Positions 26,453 through 34,432 of a DNA stretch of 60,171 bases are shown in pieces (position 1 is the stretch's first letter; each line of letters begins with the position of its first letter). The notes under the pieces are model-generated. The model was not told the DNA's origin. It saw only the letters and a list, made by a program, of their open reading frames with translations, and searched no databases. The stretch comes from Actinomycetota bacterium (GTDB lineage Bacteria > Actinomycetota > Geothermincolia > Geothermincolales > RBG-13-55-18). The position numbers and the translations under genes were made by a program. The stretch spans positions 1-60,171 of the forward strand of contig JAFGDU010000134.1 in NCBI GenBank assembly GCA_016931915.1, read 5' to 3'.

Positions 26453-27817
26453 TTATTCCTCTTCCCGGAAGATCTCCTCCAGGCTTTCCTTCATCTCCTC
26501 TTCCTCGAGCACCCTCGCCCGCTGGCTGATCTCCCTTTCCGGCCGACGCCGCGCCCTCGCCTGTTCCTCGACCACTTGCGAGAGGGTGCGCAGGACTATG
26601 GAGTCGTATAGCTTGCCGCGCTCGAGGTTCATCTCCTCCAGGGCTTCCCGGGAAGAGAGAGGCTTGGTGGGATGGTTGGCGATAAGGTCGTAATCGCAAA
26701 CCACGCCGATTATCTTCGACCCCGTGGGAATGCGCGTGGTCCCCGCCTCCTCCTCGGACACGGGGTGGATGTAGCGGATAATTTGGGCGATCGACCGCAG
26801 GCGCGGGACCTCCTCAAGGACCTCGGCGCCCTTTTCCGCCCTTCCCGATTCCAGCCCGCTGCCTTCGAAATCCATGCGTCCGATATCGTGCAGCACGGCG
26901 GCATAGCGTATATTTCGCGTCTCCTCCGCCGATATGCCTATCTCCCGCGCCACCTCCGCGGCCAGGTTGCTGACGCGGCCTGAATGGCCGGGCACGTTCA
27001 GCGACAGGTCGAAGGCATCTCCGATGACCCTCATGGTCTGGAAATACCTCTCGTCGAGTTCCTTGTCCCGGTTGGATTCCAGGCGCACGAGCAGCAGCGG
27101 TATGAAGAAGATGAGGAAGTTGAACCAGGGTATGCGTGGAAAGTACAGGGCCATGAGGGCGCCCGCTCCGGTTATTGCCAGGTATATGGGGAAGGTCTGC
27201 CGTACGTGTTGCGGAAGGATTATGCGCCAGTTGCCGCCCAGCGACATGGCCGTCTCCGCCGAAGAGGTCAACATCTCCCCTATGTAGAAGACCAGGGCCA
27301 TGGCCAGGAAGGCTATGGGGAAGACCAGGGCACGGTGGAGCACCGCGGGGTTGAAGTAGGTAAAGTATACTCCTTCGGCAGTTGGGGCGAGCACGTAGTT
27401 GGGAGGATAGGCGTTCCAGGCGAAATCCCAGCTCAGATTGGTGATGACCTGATATACGACACCGGAGAGCGCCACGATATAAGTGCGCTGCACGATATGG
27501 AGAAAATCCCCCTCGCCGGAGCGCTGGACGCGCGAGAACGCCCTGCCCAGCAGGCTTCCCAGCAGGAATATGAACACCACTTCCGGCAGGGGTCGTATGG
27601 CGATGATACACAGGACAGCGGCCATCCCCAGTCGCAGGGGTCTGCCCCAGGGGAACTGCACTCTCCAGGTCTCGAATACGGCCAGTATGGCAACCAGCCC
27701 GAAGGTGCGAGCGGGGTCCAGGTCTCCCCATTTGACGAAGGGGATGCACACCCCGAGTACCGCCACGAAGAGGGCGATGGAAAGGTAGCGCAATGCCTTG
27801 AAACGCTTGTTGTTCAC
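26453..27817 (-). CDS. Multi-pass membrane protein with HD domain
   Basis: A 454-residue protein: about seven to eight membrane helices in the first 250 residues, then an HD phosphohydrolase domain (HSGRVSNLAAEVAREIG at about 280-296 and VLHDIGRMDF at about 309-318), and a charged C-terminal tail rich in Glu and Arg. The GYP half of HD-GYP proteins is replaced by a divergent YIHPVSEEEAG region, so cyclic-di-GMP hydrolysis is uncertain. The GTG start overlaps the stop of the upstream HD-GYP gene (GTGA at 27814-27817). The two proteins share topology and may form a heteromeric membrane sensor. Confidence 0.82.
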   Translation of the reverse strand: MNNKRFKALRYLSIALFVAVLGVCIPFVKWGDLDPARTFGLVAILAVFETWRVQFPWGRPLRLGMAAVLCIIAIRPLPEVVFIFLLGSLLGRAFSRVQRSGEGDFLHIVQRTYIVALSGVVYQVITNLSWDFAWNAYPPNYVLAPTAEGVYFTYFNPAVLHRALVFPIAFLAMALVFYIGEMLTSSAETAMSLGGNWRIILPQHVRQTFPIYLAITGAGALMALYFPRIPWFNFLIFFIPLLLVRLESNRDKELDERYFQTMRVIGDAFDLSLNVPGHSGRVSNLAAEVAREIGISAEETRNIRYAAVLHDIGRMDFEGSGLESGRAEKGAEVLEEVPRLRSIAQIIRYIHPVSEEEAGTTRIPTGSKIIGVVCDYDLIANHPTKPLSSREALEEMNLERGKLYDSIVLRTLSQVVEEQARARRRPEREISQRARVLEEEEMKESLEEIFREEE

Positions 27818-29418
27818 TGCGCTTCACCCCCTGGCTCCGGGCCTCCGGCTTGCGCTTCTCCCGCTTCGCCTGGAACCTCACCGCCTCTTTCCATCTCACC
27901 GCTTTCCGTCCCCTCGAGGCTTCGCATGGCATCTCTCTCCAGGCGCTCTCTCGCCTCCCGCCTCTCCCGCAGCAGCTCCTCCCGCCGCCTCTTCCTGCGC
28001 CTTGCGGCGTGCTCCTCTTTCCCCTCGGCCTCCAGGGTCTGCTCCCCCGGCATCTCCGGCGGTACGGCCGCTGCTTCGCCCTCCCGCCTCTCCGCATCCT
28101 CCAGGGCCGCGATGAAGTTCTCCACCACCTCCGGGTCGAATTGCCTGCCGCTGTTCTCGCGCAGCTCTGCCAGGGCCCTTTGCGAGCCCTTGGCTTCTCT
28201 CCAGGGTCGCCGGTTCATCATGGAGTCATAGGCATCGGCTACGGCGATGATGCGGGCGGTCAAGGGTATGGTATCGCCGGAGAGATGGTCGATGTATCCG
28301 CCGCCGTCATAATACTCGTGGTGATGGCGTACCGCCTCGGCCATATCTGCCAGGTATTCAACTTCCTCGAGGCGAGCGCCCCCCTCCAGGGGATGTACCT
28401 TTATCTTCTCGAACTCCTCCTCGCTGAGCGCGGAGGTCTGCATGAGGATATCAAGCGGCACCGCGGGCCGCCCCAGGTCATGCAGGAGGGCGGCATGGCG
28501 CAGCCGGTTCACCTCGTAAAGGGGGAAACGCATCTGCCTGGCGATGAGAGCAGCGTATCCCGCCACACGCACGGCGTGTCCGTCGAGGTAGGGCTCTCGC
28601 TTCTCCAGGTGAGTGACCAGGACCTCCATGCTGCGGTCGTATGCCTCCAGCAGTTCGATGTTCTTGCCGCTGAAATACCATGCTACGCCGAGAACGGCGG
28701 TGAGCGAGAGCACCGCGAAGAACCCTCGCAGCGATTCGGCTACCGAACCCAGGATGACCGGATCTCCCAGTGCATCCAGGACCATGTTTCCCTGCGCATC
28801 CAGGACCTCGTGGAAGGCGTTCTGGGCGTAGATGACGCCCATCGCCAACCCCACCAGCGCATAGATGATCTGGTTGGGCAGCAGCTTGAGGGCATCCGCT
28901 TTCAGGAACCCAGCGGGCTCCACCCCCTTCCGCCAGCGCAACACCGCCGCCATGAACAGGGTGTTGAGCGCCCAGAAAACGGCGGCCGCCACGACGAGGG
29001 GCAGCAGGGAGCGTAGTGAATTATCCACCGTGAAGGCGCGTGACGCGCCGCCCAGGGCATGATATACCGCTGCCGCCGCCCAGGTGCATATGGCGTAGAG
29101 GGCACCGCTGAAAGCGAGTTCCCAGGGGTCGGGCTTGCGCTGCAACGAACGCAGGTGGAAAGCACCGAGGAGAGCTACGATCATCGCCGAGGGAGTGTTC
29201 AGGGCCGCGATCGCCGCGAAGAGGGCGATGATGCCGTAAGTCGACCTGCCCCCGGATGTCATGTCCTCTCCCAGTGTCTCGCAGATCACCACCAGGATCC
29301 CCAGCAGGACGACGGAGAACCAGAATACCGGTTGATCGCCGGCCAGCGTGAGAAAGAGTATGACTCCTATCGATCCCATGAGCCCCACGGAAGCCAGGGC
29401 CATGACCCTTTTATCCAT
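27814..29418 (-). CDS. Membrane-anchored HD-GYP-type protein
   Basis: A 534-residue protein with about eight membrane helices up to residue 250 and an HD-GYP domain at about 270-440. Residues seen include LDGHAVRVAGYA, LLHDLGRPAVP (HD at 313-314), HHHEYYDGGGYID in place of the usual HHE..DGxGYP, and PLTARIIAVADAYDSMM. The P of GYP is I here. The last 90 residues are a highly charged Glu/Arg-rich coil. HD-GYP domains degrade cyclic-di-GMP or related dinucleotides; activity here is inferred. Coupled to the HD-domain gene downstream. Confidence 0.85.
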   Translation of the reverse strand: MDKRVMALASVGLMGSIGVILFLTLAGDQPVFWFSVVLLGILVVICETLGEDMTSGGRSTYGIIALFAAIAALNTPSAMIVALLGAFHLRSLQRKPDPWELAFSGALYAICTWAAAAVYHALGGASRAFTVDNSLRSLLPLVVAAAVFWALNTLFMAAVLRWRKGVEPAGFLKADALKLLPNQIIYALVGLAMGVIYAQNAFHEVLDAQGNMVLDALGDPVILGSVAESLRGFFAVLSLTAVLGVAWYFSGKNIELLEAYDRSMEVLVTHLEKREPYLDGHAVRVAGYAALIARQMRFPLYEVNRLRHAALLHDLGRPAVPLDILMQTSALSEEEFEKIKVHPLEGGARLEEVEYLADMAEAVRHHHEYYDGGGYIDHLSGDTIPLTARIIAVADAYDSMMNRRPWREAKGSQRALAELRENSGRQFDPEVVENFIAALEDAERREGEAAAVPPEMPGEQTLEAEGKEEHAARRRKRRREELLRERREARERLERDAMRSLEGTESGEMERGGEVPGEAGEAQAGGPEPGGEAQ

Positions 29419-29445
29419 AATCGTCCTTCCTCAACACCGCCCCCA

Positions 29446-29520
29446 TCAGAGGCGCATGGAAGCTCCCCGCCTGATGACGTAATCCAGGACCTGGCGCGCC
29501 ATATCCAGGAACTTGCGCAT
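29446..29520 (-). CDS. Possible 24-residue peptide after hpf
   Basis: A short frame beginning MRKFLDMARQVLDYVIRRGA, starting two bases after the hpf stop and preceded by GGGAGGATGAT, a good ribosome-binding site. It would form an amphipathic basic helix. It fills the gap between hpf and the HD-GYP gene and could be a coupling leader or a small membrane peptide. Codons are consistent with the neighbours, but the length makes this tentative. Confidence 0.35.
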   Translation of the reverse strand: MRKFLDMARQVLDYVIRRGASMRL

Positions 29521-29521
29521 A

Positions 29522-30067
29522 TCATCCTCCCGGTTCTATCAAACCGTAGTTCCCATCTTTTCTTCTATAAACCACGTTGGTCTCCTCCGTCTCAGCGTTG
29601 ATGAAAACGAAAAAGTCGTGGTTTACCAGGTCCATCTGGAGGCAGGCCTCCTCGGGGGTCATGGGCTTGAGGGGGAAGCTCTTGGTCTTGACGATGACCG
29701 GCTCGTTCTCCTCTTCCTCCTCCACGGGCACGAGGGATCCCTTGAAGGGATTCTTGGCGTGATGGGAACGGTCGATGAGCTTGGTCTTCACCTTGCGCGC
29801 CTGGCGTTCCAGTTTGCTTGTGACCAGGTCGATGGCCTGGTACATGTCCACAGCCGATTCCTTGGCGCGGATGATGGGGCCGCTCGAGAAGATCGTTACC
29901 TCGACGACCTGGTTGTCGGGAATCTTGGGGTTCCTCTCTACGCTCATCTCGATCTCCGTCTTGGTGATGCGGTCGAGGTATCTTTCCACCTTGCCCACTT
30001 TCTCGATCGCGTACTCGCGCAGCGCGTTAGTCACCTCGAGGTTCTTGCCTTTGACGATCATATGCAT
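29522..30067 (-). CDS. hpf: Ribosome hibernation-promoting factor, long form
   Basis: A 181-residue long-form HPF, which dimerises ribosomes into 100S particles in stationary phase. Residues 1-100 form the YfiA-like ribosome-binding domain (MHMIVKGKNLEVTNALREYA at the start, AIDLVTSKLERQARKVK at the end). After an acidic linker, the C-terminal dimerisation domain holds FPLKPMTPEEACLQMDLV, FFVFINAETEETNVVYRRKDG and LIEP. The start at 30067 follows AAGGAGGG; an in-frame start at 30103 would lie within the terminator. The gene sits directly after a structured RNA and terminator. Confidence 0.95.
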   Translation of the reverse strand: MHMIVKGKNLEVTNALREYAIEKVGKVERYLDRITKTEIEMSVERNPKIPDNQVVEVTIFSSGPIIRAKESAVDMYQAIDLVTSKLERQARKVKTKLIDRSHHAKNPFKGSLVPVEEEEENEPVIVKTKSFPLKPMTPEEACLQMDLVNHDFFVFINAETEETNVVYRRKDGNYGLIEPGG

Positions 30068-30092
30068 CGACTCAGTTCCCTCCTTTTCCGCT

Positions 30093-30126
30093 AAAAAACC
30101 CATACCAGGTACTGAGGCGGTATGGG
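30093..30126 (-). terminator. Rho-independent terminator ahead of hpf
   Basis: On the minus strand CCCATACC and GGTATGGG form an 8-bp perfect stem with a 12-base loop, immediately followed by six T. It ends 25 bases before the hpf start, so transcripts of the upstream RNA would mostly stop here, or reach hpf only by read-through or regulated antitermination. Confidence 0.85.
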
Positions 30127-30249
30127 CCGTTTTAAGGACCGGTATAGCAAGCTGTTAAAGGCCCCGGGGCTTGTCCCGGCGCTCCACGTTTTAACTCGCA
30201 TAAGCCTAACATACGCCCGCTCGGATGCCAACAGATCCGATGTAAAATA

Positions 30250-30493
30250 GAAGGCTTCGAAGCCCGGCTGACCTGGTCTTTGACCCCACACTCGCCTGCT
30301 GAGCGTCTCGCAGCGGGTGAGGTCCCCGAAGGGCCGTTTCCTCGCCCACCACTAATGCGCTTCTCCAGCTTATATGCCGGGCAGGTCTTACCCCTAAGCC
30401 GCACCATGCTCACCAACCAAGAGTTGGCTTACGTGGGTCGTTTCGCCTGCGGCTGGCATCGACTTTCAACCACAGACCCGGGCCGAAGCCTTC
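30250..30493 (-). ncRNA. Structured RNA upstream of hpf, probable raiA motif
   Basis: A 244-nt region closed by a terminal helix: GAAGGCTTCG GCCCGG at the 5' end pairs with CCGGGC TT CGAAGCCTTC at the 3' end (10 bp, a 2-base bulge, then 6 bp). Inside is a clear hairpin at 30319-30343 (GAGG, then CCC TTCG GGG, then CCTC), and GGCTTA pairs with TATAAGC further 5'. A TATAAT box at 30501-30506 lies seven bases upstream. A large structured RNA named raiA has been reported upstream of raiA/hpf genes in Bacillota and Actinomycetota; position and size fit. I have not compared it with the consensus. Confidence 0.7.
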
Positions 30494-30500
30494 CTCCTCC

Positions 30501-30506
30501 ATTATA
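30501..30506 (-). promoter_or_regulatory. -10 box of the hpf leader RNA
   Basis: A perfect TATAAT on the minus strand, with a predicted start about seven bases downstream, which is exactly where the closing helix of the structured RNA begins. No good -35 box is seen at 17 bases. Confidence 0.6.
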
Positions 30507-30843
30507 CAACCCGACGTCCGATCTGTTCCCCGTTCACCACTACCTGCCACAAACGCCGCGATCTTTTCCCCGCAGGTTGGGTCAGGTCTTGCTTATCGCG
30601 TTGTTCACGCTTCTTCCTCCCCGGCAGAGGTTTGGAGCGAAATGCAGGGACCAGACCCAATTCCCCATTACCTCGGGCCAACCTAAGGGATAATGTCTTG
30701 CGCATCTATTCTAAGACGTCTCTCTGCTCCATACCGGTCAGCGATGAAATGCCAGGGCCTGGACCCATCCACCATTACCTGATTCACCTGATTCCAGCTT
30801 TGGGCAAGATCTTGTAGTAGAGCGGGGGATCGAAGCAGAGGCA
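30507..30843. other. Non-coding stretch with degenerate GGTCAGGTC-type motifs
   Basis: No gene is supported in these 337 bases. Three imperfect copies of one pattern are visible on the plus strand: GGGTCAGGTCTTGC (30579-30592), GGGACCAGACCCAATTCCCC then ATTACCT (from about 30646), and GGGCCTGGACCCATCCACC then ATTACCT (from about 30750). The second and third are each preceded by GAAATGC. They look like decayed dispersed repeats. Confidence 0.45.
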
Positions 30844-31098
30844 TCAGCTGAGCCGGAAAGCCGGGCAGTGGTTGATCATGCTTTCCGCTACGCTTTCCTC
30901 GCACACGAGATACATGTTCTCGTCGATGGCCCACTTGAGGATGCGGACAACTCCCCTGCGGACTTCGGGGGCTTCCTGTAGTTCGCGGAGTATCAGTCCG
31001 TTTATCTCAGCCGCGCCGACGGGAGTGAAGAAAACCCCGTAAGGGTTCTCGGCGGTTGACTGCTGCTCTATTTGCCTTTCGCGCCCCGAGTTTTGCAT
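30844..31098 (-). CDS. Small hypothetical protein
   Basis: An 84-residue protein, not recognised. The start at 31098 has AAGGAGG nine bases upstream; an ATG at 31107 lies directly on that site and is unlikely. It opens with a Gln/Arg-rich segment (MQNSGRERQIEQQSTAENPY), then has a mainly helical body containing EINGLILRELQE and VRRGVVRILKWAIDE, and two late Cys. No membrane segment. It lies between comF and the hpf leader RNA, same strand, with 155 bases to comF. Confidence 0.55.
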   Translation of the reverse strand: MQNSGRERQIEQQSTAENPYGVFFTPVGAAEINGLILRELQEAPEVRRGVVRILKWAIDENMYLVCEESVAESMINHCPAFRLS

Positions 31099-31253
31099 CG
31101 TTCGCATCCTCCTTCAATCTATTCTCGTTATCGACATCGTCCGGCCCGTGATTTACCTGTAAAAACGGCGAAGTCATTTAAACCTCTGAGGGATCATGCG
31201 GCCGGACCGGGGAATATAACGCCGGGGGTGGCAGTCCTCGCACTGCAGCAGGT

Positions 31254-31955
31254 TTATGCAGCACCAAGCATGTCGCGAGCCAGCACACATGCGGTAACCT
31301 TTACGGCGCCCGCTGCCTTCAGTGCCCGTGCGCACGCGCATAGCGTGTATCCGGTGGTAAACACGTCGTCCACGAGCACTACCTCCCGACCTTGGGCCTC
31401 TCCGTTCACCGCCCTGAAAGCCCCCTCGACATTCGACCGCCTGCCGTCGTGGCAGAGAGCGCTCTGTGCCTGCGTATATCTCGTCCGCTCCAGCAGGGTA
31501 ACGACCGCCAGCCCAAGCGCTTGCCCGACTCCGCGAGCCAGTTTCTCCGCATGGTCGTAACCCCGCGTCCTGCGCTTGCGTCGGTGCATGGGAACGAAGG
31601 TCACCAGCGGCTGTTTTCCCGCCAGCCGCGGCGCCAGCCTTACGGCGACCATGGCTCCCAGGAGCGGCGCAAGCCTCCACCCGTTATCGTACTTGAGCTT
31701 GTGGATGACCGAGCGCAGCGGTTCCTCGTAGACGGCCAGGGCAACCGTGGCATCGAGGTGCTTTATCCTGTCCCTGCATACCTGGCATTCCTCGACTTCA
31801 TGGGGATATGGGGTACCGCAGCGGATGCAGGCGGGGCCACCGATCAGGGGCATGGAGGCGTTGCAGGCAGGGCACAGGGGCCTGCCCGCGTATTCCCCGC
31901 ATCCTGCACAGCGGGTGGGGAAGAGGAGCTCCATCGCCGTACCATAGTTTATCAT
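31254..31955 (-). CDS. comF: ComF-family phosphoribosyltransferase-like protein
   Basis: A 233-residue protein. The N-terminal 50 residues carry four CxxC-type pairs (CAGC, CPAC, CIRC, CQVC) as a double zinc ribbon. The rest is a type I phosphoribosyltransferase fold with the PRPP loop VVLVDDVFTTGYTL and KYDNGWRLAPLLG. In naturally competent bacteria ComF assists uptake of transforming DNA; its biochemical role is not settled. Position near hpf and secA is the common Gram-positive arrangement. No ribosome-binding site is visible before the ATG; a TATAAT ends seven bases upstream, so the mRNA may be leaderless. Confidence 0.9.
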   Translation of the reverse strand: MINYGTAMELLFPTRCAGCGEYAGRPLCPACNASMPLIGGPACIRCGTPYPHEVEECQVCRDRIKHLDATVALAVYEEPLRSVIHKLKYDNGWRLAPLLGAMVAVRLAPRLAGKQPLVTFVPMHRRKRRTRGYDHAEKLARGVGQALGLAVVTLLERTRYTQAQSALCHDGRRSNVEGAFRAVNGEAQGREVVLVDDVFTTGYTLCACARALKAAGAVKVTACVLARDMLGAA

Positions 31956-31962
31956 GTTATAT

Positions 31963-31991
31963 ATTATATATAAGTTAATTATATTAGTAAA
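31963..31991 (-). promoter_or_regulatory. AT-rich promoter of comF, possibly leaderless
   Basis: The 40 bases before comF are almost all A/T, unlike the rest of the window. TATAAT (31963-31968 on the minus strand) puts the expected transcription start at the A of the comF ATG. TTTACT about 17 bases upstream is a weak -35. Confidence 0.4.
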
Positions 31992-32047
31992 TAGCCTGGC
32001 GCCGTTGACAAGTTGAATCTGATGGAGTGTAAACAGCCGGGGAAGGA

Positions 32048-33187
32048 TCAGGTTTGCTTGCCCTCGTTCTCCTCGCCCTTGAAGTGGTGGTTCTTCTCGA
32101 TTATCGAGCCGGGCATGATGCTCACACTGGGGTGGATTATGCTTCCCTCGCCGATGACCGTGCGGTGGCCGACTACGGTATCCGCAAGCAGGGCGGCGCC
32201 GCGGCCTATCTCCGTCTCCCAGCCCACGATGGTGTCCATGAGGTGGGCGTCCTTCCCTACGTAACCATCACCCCACTTGATGCCGCGGTAGAGGATGGCC
32301 CCCTCGTCTATGATGGTGCGATCTCCTATTACCAGAGGCCCGAACAGCCTCGCTCCCTGCTTCACCTCGCAGTGGGAGCCGATGCAGATGGGGCCGACCA
32401 TGATCACTTCTTCCGCGATCACGGTCTCGTCCCCTATCCACACGTCCTCGCCTATGCGCACTCCGGGGATCTTCACCTTCACCTTGCCCGTGAGGGCATC
32501 GAAGTTACCGGCCTTGTATTCCTCGAGGCTGCCGACGTCGTTCCAGTAGTCGCCGTGCTGGTAGCCGTAGAACTCTATCCCCTCTTCGAGGAAGCGCGGA
32601 AAGAGCTGGGAACCGAAATCGTAGAACCCCGACGGTATCATGTCGAGGACCTCGGACTCGAAAACGTAGATGCCGCTGTTGGCTACGTAGCTCTTCGCCA
32701 CCTCACGGCTCGGCTTCTCCTGAAAACCGGTGATGCGCCCTTCCTCGTCGGTGATGACCACGCCGTACTTGGAGGGATCGCTTACCGGCGTGATGACCAG
32801 CGTGGCGATGCATCCGTGTTTCTTGTGAAAGGCGAGGAGCGCGCTGAGATCCAGGTCCGTCAGGGCATCGCCGCTGATAACCAGGAAGGTATCTCCGCCC
32901 AGTTCCCGCTCCAGTTTCTTGACCCCGCCCGCAGTGCCCAGAAGCTCCTCCTCGAAGGAATAGGTGATGGAAAGCCCCCACTGCTCGCCGTCCCCGAAAT
33001 GGCGCCTGATGACATCGGGATGATAGTGAAGGTTGACGTATAGATCGCGGAAGTCGTGCATCGCGAGGAGGTCGACGATGTGCTCCATTACCGGCCGGTT
33101 GACGATGGGGACCATGGGCTTGGAGATCTCCTCGGTCAGGGGCCGCAGGCGCGTGCCCAGTCCCGCCGCCAGGATCATGGCCCTCAT
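32048..33187 (-). CDS. Sugar-1-phosphate nucleotidyltransferase (mannose-1-phosphate guanylyltransferase-like)
   Basis: A 379-residue two-domain enzyme. The N-terminal nucleotidyltransferase domain opens MILAAGLGTRLRPLTEEISK with the pyrophosphorylase signature, and has FLVISGDALTDLDL as metal-binding loop. The C-terminal 120 residues are left-handed beta-helix hexapeptide repeats (IGDETVIAEEVIMVGP, VGWETEIGRGAALL). This architecture fits GDP-mannose or glucose-1-phosphate nucleotidyl transfer. Paralog of the gene at 38359-39471. Its ATG overlaps the mtnA stop (ATGA at 33184-33187). Confidence 0.88.
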   Translation of the reverse strand: MRAMILAAGLGTRLRPLTEEISKPMVPIVNRPVMEHIVDLLAMHDFRDLYVNLHYHPDVIRRHFGDGEQWGLSITYSFEEELLGTAGGVKKLERELGGDTFLVISGDALTDLDLSALLAFHKKHGCIATLVITPVSDPSKYGVVITDEEGRITGFQEKPSREVAKSYVANSGIYVFESEVLDMIPSGFYDFGSQLFPRFLEEGIEFYGYQHGDYWNDVGSLEEYKAGNFDALTGKVKVKIPGVRIGEDVWIGDETVIAEEVIMVGPICIGSHCEVKQGARLFGPLVIGDRTIIDEGAILYRGIKWGDGYVGKDAHLMDTIVGWETEIGRGAALLADTVVGHRTVIGEGSIIHPSVSIMPGSIIEKNHHFKGEENEGKQT

Positions 33188-34215
33188 CCTCTATCCTCCT
33201 CGAGGTTCCGCAATGCCGGACCGAAGGGCGGCATGGCCACCCCCCTCTCCGTAATGATAGCCGAAATCAGTTCCGCCGGCGTGACGTCGAAGGCGAAATT
33301 GCGGGCAGGGGCGCCGGCAGGGACGACCGCCTTCTCCCCGCAGAGGGTTACCTCCTCGGCCTCCCTCTCCTCGATGGGGATGGCGGAGCCTTCCGCGATA
33401 TCGAGGTCTACGGTGGAAAAGGGCGCCGCTATATACAGGGGCAAGTGGTGGTAGGTAGCCAGGACGGCAAGGGTATAGGTCCCGATCTTGTTGGCGCTGT
33501 CCCCGTTCGCCGCGATGCGGTCGGCGCCGGTGATGACCACGTCCACCTCGCCCCTGGACATGAGATGTCCCGCCATGTTGTCGCAGATCACCGCCATGGG
33601 CACCCCATCACGCTGCAGCTCCCAGGCTGTCAGGCGCGCTCCTTGCAGCAGCGGCCGCGTCTCGTCCACCCACACGAAAGCCACCTTCCCCCTGCGGTGG
33701 GCTTCCTTTATCACCCCCAGGGCGGTGCCATAGGAGTAGGTGGCGAGGCCGCCTGCGTTGCAGTGGGTGAGGATACGGCATCCCGGGGCGAGAAGGTCCG
33801 CTCCCAATGCGCCAATGGCGTGGTCGGCGGCGTCCTGCTGCGCCGCGACGCGTTCCGCCTCGGCAAGCAGGGAGGAAGCCAGATCGGCCGGGGATGTCTT
33901 GTCGGCGATATCGCGCATACGCCTGACCGCCCAGGAGAGGTTCACGGCCGTAGGCCGGGCGCCCTCGAGTTCCTCGCAGGCCCGAGCCACCTCTCCCACG
34001 GCATCCCCGGACCGCGCCGCCAGCACGACGCCGTAGGCGGCCGCGATGCCGATGGCCGGGGCTCCCCGCACGCGCATCGTACGGATGGCCTCGGCCACCT
34101 CGCGCCAATCGCCGAGCTCGAGATAGGTCTCCTGTCCTGGCAGCAGTGTCTGGTCCAGCAGGACGACCCTGCCATCCCTCCAGTCTACCGCCCTGAAGGT
34201 CTTGCTTTCCGCCAT
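33184..34215 (-). CDS. mtnA: S-methyl-5-thioribose-1-phosphate isomerase
   Basis: A 343-residue enzyme of methionine salvage, converting methylthioribose-1-phosphate to the ribulose form; some members also act on related 5-deoxypentoses. RVRGAPAIGIAAAYGV, ILTHCNAGGLATYSYGTALG with the catalytic Cys, and ITGADRIAANGDSANKIGT with the catalytic Asp are all intact. Length is typical. It is upstream of, and coupled to, the nucleotidyltransferase, an unusual pairing. Confidence 0.94.
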   Translation of the reverse strand: MAESKTFRAVDWRDGRVVLLDQTLLPGQETYLELGDWREVAEAIRTMRVRGAPAIGIAAAYGVVLAARSGDAVGEVARACEELEGARPTAVNLSWAVRRMRDIADKTSPADLASSLLAEAERVAAQQDAADHAIGALGADLLAPGCRILTHCNAGGLATYSYGTALGVIKEAHRRGKVAFVWVDETRPLLQGARLTAWELQRDGVPMAVICDNMAGHLMSRGEVDVVITGADRIAANGDSANKIGTYTLAVLATYHHLPLYIAAPFSTVDLDIAEGSAIPIEEREAEEVTLCGEKAVVPAGAPARNFAFDVTPAELISAIITERGVAMPPFGPALRNLEEDRG

Positions 34216-34432
34216 ACGTCCACTCCTCTAGCGGCGCGATGATTCTCGCGCAGCCCTATTATAACCACCTCCAGGCACCGTATGTCCCCTAAAATCAGAG
34301 CAGGCTCCCGGGAGCATCTATGCATCGCACTCCACCTCGATGAATAAAGCTGACCCTAAGCGTTATTTTTGGGAAACATAATCCTGAACGCGGTGTCGGT
34401 ACCGCTGAAACCCTCGATCAAGGAGGTTGAAA

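Noticed and set aside
30250..30493. Cobalamin riboswitch
   Set aside because: AGACCTGCC resembles part of a B12 box, but the other core elements are missing and the downstream gene is hpf. The raiA motif fits better.
30250..30493. RNase P RNA or SRP RNA
   Set aside because: The RNase P GAGGAAAGUCC and ACAGAA elements and the SRP GGAAGGAAGCAGC loop are absent.
34216..34432. SAM riboswitch ahead of mtnA
   Set aside because: No SAM-box core or terminator is seen in the leader. The ahcY leader is only 31 bases long.
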